Assembly (NCBI GenBank): GCA_039566865.1
Contig: CM076943.1
Coordinates: forward strand, 45,950,663-46,014,662
Reading direction: 5' to 3'
DNA: 64,000 nt
Source: Aurelia coerulea
Taxonomy: Eukaryota; Cnidaria; Scyphozoa; Semaeostomeae; Ulmaridae
In this document: one piece after another, positions 58,009 to 64,000 of the stretch
Position numbering within the stretch: the first letter of the stretch is position 1
Layout: each line of letters begins with the position of its first letter
The notes under the pieces: model-generated
What the model was told of the DNA's origin: nothing
Seen by the model: the letters and a program-made list of their open reading frames with translations, nothing else
Database searches by the model: none
Program-made: the position numbers and the translations under genes

Positions 58009-58315
58009 AGGGGCTCCGTCGTTAAAATGTAAACAAAACGATGATTTTTGCAGTTTTTTGAAAGGTGATATCACACAGGATTTTCGTATTTTTTTCAAAA
58101 TGAAAGTTGCTGTTTGGGTATTAATCCTTGTACTTCACTAAGGAACAAACCAAACATTCATATCTTCTACGATTGCTCGGATATAAGTGGATTTTTAACG
58201 GTCACTCTTTTGTGGCTTGGGTGAAGCAACCAAACAAACTGCAGAGAACAATGGATGAACAATGGATAATCCCCGACACGTGCGAGTTTACGGATTTGTT
58301 TACTGTTTGACGATT
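58009..58315. mobile_element. TTAA-target element (AGGGGCTCC ends), right end lost
   Basis: Begins AGGGGCTCCGTCGTTAAA after TTAA and follows the intact copy at 25494-25807 to TTTACTGTTTGACGA, where it stops short of the terminal repeat. Confidence 0.7.
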
Positions 58316-58509
58316 TTGTTCAAGGTTTACCGCAGCTGGGGTTCGAATGACTCAGGTAATCAGTCTACACAGTGCTTTGCTGCCAGATAAACGAATTCCA
58401 TCAAACATGACGTGTCACGTGCCAAAGCATGTCAAAATTTACTTGTTTCAGTCGAAATCTCTTAGCACTGCTCTTTGTGCAGCGGAAAATCATGATATCG
58501 TTCTTGAGA

Positions 58510-58930
58510 TAACGGCCTATCAAGAGGACTGGTTTACAGAGGGCCGTGTCAAACTTTACAATATTACAACCAACAAGAAATTGGTTAAACACTAAAACTA
58601 TGTTTACTGTATAGAGTCAACTCTTCAGTTTACTTTTAAAATACCAAAGGAAGGGAAGGTGCTCGTTTGACTCTTTGTTCCAAGGCAAGTTGTTCCATGT
58701 CTTTCCCTCCCCGGAAAGATACGGCTTTCTGCACACTGTAAGTATTCATCCTTCTAACAAGGACATCGGCAGTGGAATTGCGCAAATTCATTTGCATATC
58801 ACGCGCAGAATTTTTCTCAGATAGTCTTCAAAGATAACCGGGCGCAAGACCAAATAATGCTTTGTACGTAATATTAGCTATCTCCCTTTTTATCTTATCA
58901 AGAACCGCAGGCCAATTTAGTTTCTTTAGC
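58510..58930 (-). pseudogene. LINE 3' remnant related to 21260-21720
   Basis: Minus-strand pieces ITYKALFGLAPGY, NSARDMQMNLRNSTADVLV and QKAVSFRGGK match the remnant before exon 3, with stops and shifts. The plus-strand GTCAAACTTTACAATAT at 58548 marks the shared 3' region. Confidence 0.65.
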
Positions 58931-59217
58931 AAGTTTTTGGCATGACATATGCAACGTAGCTGCTATTGGTGACAATTCTTTGCGCTCGGTATTATTTTTG
59001 TAAGGAGTGCAATGTGGTCTCATGGCAGCCTCCCCAAACAGTAGAGTACTGTGGAAATTTGGCTCTACGATGTCATGATATATTTTGATTAAACTAACTG
59101 TAAGCAAAATGAGCCTGCCAAATTCCGTTGAAAGATAGATTTATCAAGTGTCGTTGTAGATAGTTAACCATATCTTCAGTTGTGTAACATTTGCAATTTG
59201 CTATGCTCAAGGTTTCT

Positions 59218-59868
59218 AAGACTACGTTCAAAAGATGGCCGCACATTTTGAAAACGGCAAAAAATGACGATAGGTTACGGTAGGGGGTAATTTGGGTCTA
59301 TTTGCTAGAAATCGAATTAAAGCACTAGAAATTATCCAATAATTCTTCGACACCACTTCAAACAGCTCCTAAAAGTATAGATTTCACTACCAACTGAGCC
59401 ATTAATTGAATTTTGAACTTATGATCATTTTAATAGCGAGAAAACAATTAGACCCAAGTTACCCCGTAGACCCAAATCACCCCCATGCCCATCCCCCACC
59501 ATAACTGTAGCTAGTGTTCACACGACACCGGCACGATTTTAATTACGATACAAAACTCTACGTAATCAATCTCTTTGCAACCTCTGAAACAGAGAGGCTG
59601 AATTTTGACGACAAATAGATTTATCTAGGCCTACAGAGCCAACCAGCTTGGCTTTCAACGCGTTGAAAAATGTTCTGTTTTCGTCGTTTTCATCGTGTGT
59701 TCACACGACGATGTTTTCAAATTTTGCTGGTAAGAGTTCCATTTTCAAATTCTGCCGTTTTAGAATTGTGCCGACAGAAAAATTACCGTTTCTATGCCAA
59801 TTGATAGGCCTATCTGTAGAATGTTATGCCATTTTCAAACTGTGCTGTATCGTGTGAACGCAGTTTAA
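59218..59868. repeat. Possible inverted-repeat element with GTTCACACGA motifs
   Basis: AGACTACGTTCAAAAGA on the left and TCGTGTGAACGCAGTTT on the right, with internal GTTCACACGAC motifs at 59516 and 59699. The ends are diverged. Confidence 0.35.
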
Positions 59869-60382
59869 AGGCAGTCTGTCACGCATCTGATTGGGTGATA
59901 AGGATAATACAAAAGATAGGAGAATTGAATGGCTTTTGATCCTACTGACTTTCTACGGCCGTAGAAAATGATAACGATTAAAGGGGCTCCGTCGTCAAAA
60001 TGTAAACAAAAAACGATGATTTTTGCAGTTTTTTGAAAGGTGATATCACACAGGATTTTCGTATTTTTTTTCAAACTGAAAGTGGCTGTTTGTGCATTAA
60101 TCCTTGTAAAAAATCTTCTTGTTGCGTGTAGTGCAATTGTACAATGATAAACAAGTAAATAAGTAAAATATAAGCACTTTGATGCGAATTGAAATAAGCA
60201 CGACGTTTCGAGCATAGCCCGTTATCAAGCAATGAAATATTAGTATAACCGACACTAATCACGCTACTGTAAAAGAACGGCAGATTCGAAGGATAAGAAT
60301 AGTAGTCAAGGGAATCGATGTGACGTAAAGAGGACTGAGAATAAGAAAGAGATGTAGGAATAAAATTGTAATAAATAGAATG

Positions 60383-61735
60383 TTATTGGAGATATGTAAA
60401 TTGCTTGTTGAGTCCTGAAGGGTACAATGTTCCAAGTTTAAAAATGATCCGTTTCTCCAATGTTTTTCTTTTATTGCTTTCTGTAGATGTATATAGGAGG
60501 CCGAGCATTGACATATCATCTGTAGAATGGTTTGGTAGGTTGAAGTGGTGTGAAATGTTGCTGTCTGGATCGGGTTCGTGCTGTTCTTCTAAATGTGTCT
60601 TGTTTCTAACATTCCTCAAATGTTCGCCGAATCTGCTGTTGATTTGTCTTGACGTCTCTCCAATATACAGAATGTTGCATTTGGTGCATGTAATGCAATA
60701 AACGACGGATGACGAGGAACACGTGAATGTAGATCGGATGGTGAAATTTCTGTTTCCATTAGTGATGGCTGCAGAGCTGTTGTTGTGTGTGCATGTTTGG
60801 CAAAGATGGTGGTTACATGGAAAGGTACCTGGTGGGTCGTTGGTCTTGAGGTTTGTGCGGACAAGTGTGTCCCTGATGTTCTTATCTCTTCGGAAGGCCA
60901 TAAGAGGAGGTGATTCAAATATATCCTTGGTATGAGAGTCATCTTGCAATATGCGGAAGTTGTTGTAGATGATGTTTTTGATCTTGTTATTGAGTGGATG
61001 GTAGGTGAGAGTGAAAGGAATGCGGCTATTGGTTTGGCTTCTGTCAACAGGCAGTAAGGCATCTTCTTGTGATAGTCGTTTAACTCTGTCAAGGGCTGAA
61101 TTAGTTACTGTTTCTGGATAGATGTTCTGGTGGAAGAATGAGGCCATTTCCTTTGCTTTGGAATGGAAATCTTCTTCATGGGTGCAAATGCGGCGGAGAC
61201 GGCGTAGCTGAGAATAAGGGATTGAATCTTTGCATTTTTTTGGGGTGTGAAGAACCATAATCGAGGAAGCTGTGTGCATCGGTTTCTTTGTAATAAATTG
61301 TGGTTGAAATTGTGTCATCTGTAATTTTGAGCAAGATGTCCAGGAAAGACAGGCTTTGTTCGGTGATATTGTGGGTAAACTGTAGAGCTGGGTGGAAATT
61401 GTTGGTGTAATCGATGAATTCTTGCAATGACTCGAGTGGAAGAGAAGTGGCACCAATGATATCATCCATGTCGAGGAAATGGTCCATGGCAGGAATTCAT
61501 GATCAGATGTTCTTGATATCCAACAAAGAGGCATGCATAGCTGGGACCAAGTTTGCTACCCATTGCAACTCCGGATGTTTGCAGATAGAAGCCACTATTG
61601 AAGGAGAACGTATTTGTGGTAAGAACGAGCTCGGCGAGGCGAAGAGGAGTATTGGTTGGTGGATACTGTTTAGGGCATTGCTCCAGGAAGAATTTCAATG
61701 CTATCAATCCATCTGCATGTGGAATGCATGTAGCA
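60383..61735 (-). pseudogene. Penelope-like RT/GIY-YIG, left copy (frameshifted)
   Basis: Starts within the RT palm (IPHADGLIALKFFLEQ), continues to SGVAMGSKLGPSYACLFVGY, loses frame near 61480, where the active-site region reads FLDMDDIIG, and recovers near 61240. It runs through HEEDFHSKAKEMASFF and ends with a GIY-YIG block (CNILYIGETSRQINSRFGEH) and a C-terminus at 60383. N-terminal RT is missing. Confidence 0.8.
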
Positions 61736-63058
61736 TTGAAATTCTTCCTGGAGCAACGCCCTAAACAGTATCCACCAACCAATACTCTTCTTCGCCTCGC
61801 CGAACTCGTTCTTACCACAAATACGTTCTCCTTCAATGGTGGCTTCTATCTGCAAACATCCGGAGTTGGAATGGTTAGCAAACTTGGTCCCAGCTATGCA
61901 TGCCTCTTTGTTGGATATCAAGAACATCTGATCATGAATTCCTTACCATTTCCTTGCCTCATCAAAGGGTACATGGATGATATCATTGGTGCCACTTCTC
62001 TTCCACTCGAGTCATTGCAAGAATTCATCGATTACACCAACAATTTCCACCCAGCTCTACAATTTACCCACAATATCACCGAACAAAGCCTGTCTTTCCT
62101 GGACATCTTGCTCAAAATTACAGATGGCACAATTTCAACCACAATTTATTACAAAGAAACCGATGCACACAGCTTCCTCCATTATGGTTCTTCACACCCC
62201 AAAAAATGCATAGATTCAATCCCTTATTCTCAGCTACGCCGTCTCCGCCGCATTTGCACCCACGAAGAAGATTTCCATTCCAAAGTAAAGGAAATGGCCT
62301 CTTTCTTCCACCAGAACAACTATCCAGAAACAGTAACTAATTCAGCCCTTGACAGAGTTAAACGACTATCACAAGAAGATGCCTTACTGCCTGTTGACAG
62401 AAGCCAAACTAATAGCCGCATTCCTTTCACTCTCACCTACCATCCACTCAATAACAAGATCAAAAACATCATCTACAACAACTTCCGCATATTGCAAGAT
62501 GACTCTCATACCAAGGATATATTTGAATCACCTCCTCTTATGGCCTTCCGAAGAGATAAGAACATCAGAGACACACTTGTCCGCACAAACCTCAAGACCA
62601 ATGACCCACCAGGTACCTTTCCATGTAACCACCATCTTTGCCAAACATGCACACACATCAACAGCTCTGCAGCCATCACTAATGGAAACAGAGATTTCAC
62701 CATCCGATCTACATTCACGTGTTCCTCGTCATCCGTCGTTTATTGCCTTACATGCACCAAATGCAACATTCTGTATATTGGAGAGACGTCAAGACAAATC
62801 AACAACAGATTCGGCGAACATTTGAGGAATGTTAGAAACAAGACACATTTAGAAGAACAGCACGAAAATGATCCGGACAGCAACATTTCACACCACTTCA
62901 ACCTACCAAACCATTCTACAGATGATATGTCAATTCTCGGCCTCCTATATGCATCTACAGAAAGCAATAAAAGAAAAACATTGGAGAAACGGATCATTTT
63001 TAAACTTGGAACATTGTACCCTTCAGGACTCAACAAGCAATTTACATATCTCCAATAA
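61731..63058 (+). pseudogene. Penelope-like RT/GIY-YIG, right copy (frame intact, 5'-truncated)
   Basis: One open frame from ALKFFLEQRPKQYPP to the end: SGVGMVSKLGPSYACLFVGY, the catalytic GYMDDIIGATS (RT motif C), SLSFLDILLKI, a Cys/His cluster GTFPCNHHLCQTC, then the GIY-YIG endonuclease core VVYCLTCTKCNILYIGETSR with downstream RFGEH. RT plus GIY-YIG defines Penelope-like elements. The frame stays open upstream to 61598 only through antisense of the other copy. The N-terminal RT fingers are missing, so it is not functional alone. Confidence 0.85.
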
Positions 63059-63544
63059 CATTCTATTTATTACAATTTTATTCCTACATCTCTTTCTTAT
63101 TCTCAGTCCTCTTTACGTCACATCGATTCCCTTGATTACTATTCCCTCCGAATCTGCCGTTCTTTTAGCTTGATTAGTGTCGGTTCTACTAATATTTCTT
63201 TGCTTGATAACGGGCTATGCTCGAAACATCGTGCTTATTTCAATTCACATCAAAGTGCTTATATTTTACTTTATTTACTTATTAATCCTTGTACTTCACC
63301 AAGGAACAAACCAAACATTCATATCTTCTACGATTGCTCGGATATAAGTGGATTTTTAACCGTCACTTTTTTGTGACTTGGGTGAAGCCACCAAACAAAC
63401 TGCAGAGAACAATGGATGAACATGAACAATGGATAATCCCCGATACATGCGAGTTTACGGATTTGTTTACTGTTTGACGACTGAGCCCCTTTAACCATCC
63501 TTTGTTTCCAGTGGACAGCTTCACAAAGACATCTGTTGTGTTGA

Positions 63545-64000
63545 GCTCAACGTCTTTGAAAAGGTCGGTGTAAACTTCTGTTTTAGTTTTCTTTTGAATA
63601 AATGGCTTGGAAAGAACTTAGGGTTTTGCTGTAAATCTGCTGTGGAAATTTATTGATGTCTTTATTTGTTTCAAAATGGCGGCATTTATTAAATTTGAGG
63701 CTATGATGTCATCAAATTTCTAAATCCTAAACCAGAAAAGCTACAGATTTTTGCTTGCCACTATTTTGTAAACCTTCATAAGCTATGGGTTTCTTTAAGG
63801 TGATATCATCTTTCCTCAACTGGTTTAGGATTAACGATGATTTAAATGTTTTCAAAATTTTCCATGAATTTTTTCAAAAATAATTGAATTGCCGCCATTT
63901 TGACAAAATCAAGATATCACAAAATTTGCACGGCAGGTTTACAGCAACGTACCATAAGTCCCTTTCAAGCCATTCAATTCAAAGCAAAATGCCATAGAAT
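63545..64000. mobile_element. MULE-like element family B, copy 6 (cut by window edge)
   Basis: AGCTCAACGTCTTTGAAAAG then GGTCGGTGTAAA; the interior matches 5060-5571 and 15416-15928 (GGCGGCATTTATTAAATTTG, CAAATTTCTAAATCCTAAAC). The right end lies outside the window. Confidence 0.65.

Larger units (their letters stand above)
60109..63280. mobile_element. Penelope-like element, head-to-head inverted dimer
   Basis: Two 5'-truncated copies face each other around about 61716 (CCAGGAAGAATTTCAATGCT on the left, its inverse at 61731) with both 3' ends outward and similar terminal sequences (CGTTTCGAGCATAGCCCG and its inverse). The 13-bp target repeat lies outside the pair, consistent with one insertion. 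Confidence 0.8.
59982..63490. mobile_element. TTAA-target element (AGGGGCTCC ends) split by a Penelope-like insertion
   Basis: AGGGGCTCCGTCGTCAAA after TTAA at the left; GACGACTGAGCCCCT before TTAA at the right. The sequence is collinear with 25494-25807 except that 60109-63280 is inserted, with ATTAATCCTTGTA repeated on both sides (60096-60108 and 63281-63293). Confidence 0.8.

Noticed and set aside
58347..58595. 82-codon frame between two repeats downstream of the docking gene
   Set aside because: Its second half overlaps the shared 3' region of a LINE remnant and no domain is visible.

Overview
The window is animal (metazoan) nuclear DNA: AT-rich, coding exons separated by multi-kilobase introns with GT-AG borders, and very dense transposable-element debris (non-LTR retrotransposons, a Penelope-like element with a GIY-YIG domain, tRNA-derived SINEs, many short inverted-repeat DNA elements, minisatellites). 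Several short repeats resemble ones I associate with anthozoan cnidarians or other marine invertebrates, but that taxonomic guess is weak. Nothing bacterial, viral or CRISPR-like is visible.

One cellular gene is supported. Five exons on the + strand (11455-11499, 14572-14617, 21744-21980, 42113-42397, 55277-57303) join with matching phases into an 879-residue docking protein of the DOK/IRS type: an N-terminal PH domain built from exons 1-3, an IRS-type PTB domain that is exactly exon 4, and a long tail in exon 5 with seven Y-x-N motifs suited to GRB2-type SH2 domains. It is probably an adaptor recruited to the membrane and phosphorylated by a receptor tyrosine kinase. The gene covers 46 kb, and its four introns (about 3.1, 7.1, 20.1 and 12.9 kb) hold most of the repeats.

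Layout: 1-11.4 kb, upstream region with inverted-repeat elements and a 2.7-kb foldback. 11.4-14.6 kb, exons 1-2 and a SINE cluster. 14.6-21.7 kb (intron 2), a G-tract-bounded minisatellite family and LINE remnants. 22-42 kb (intron 3), MULE-like elements with 9-bp target duplications, TTAA-target elements, a ~200-bp tandem array, a LINE with an intact reverse transcriptase frame inserted in an inverted-repeat element, foldbacks, and AAGAAACT-rich elements lying next to both splice sites. 42.4-55.3 kb (intron 4), a second intact LINE frame with an (ATG)n tail and a second ~200-bp satellite. 55.3-57.3 kb, the large last exon. 57.3-64 kb, downstream DNA with TTAA elements, one split by a head-to-head inverted pair of Penelope-like elements.

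The most unusual material is (a) a family of elements bounded by G/C runs plus GTTACT/AGTAAC-like ends, with short inner palindromic arms around a different minisatellite core in each copy, (b) the motif-dense AAGAAACT elements hugging the docking-protein exons, and (c) the inverted Penelope dimer. All boundaries and family assignments come from reading the sequence by eye; no search or alignment was run.
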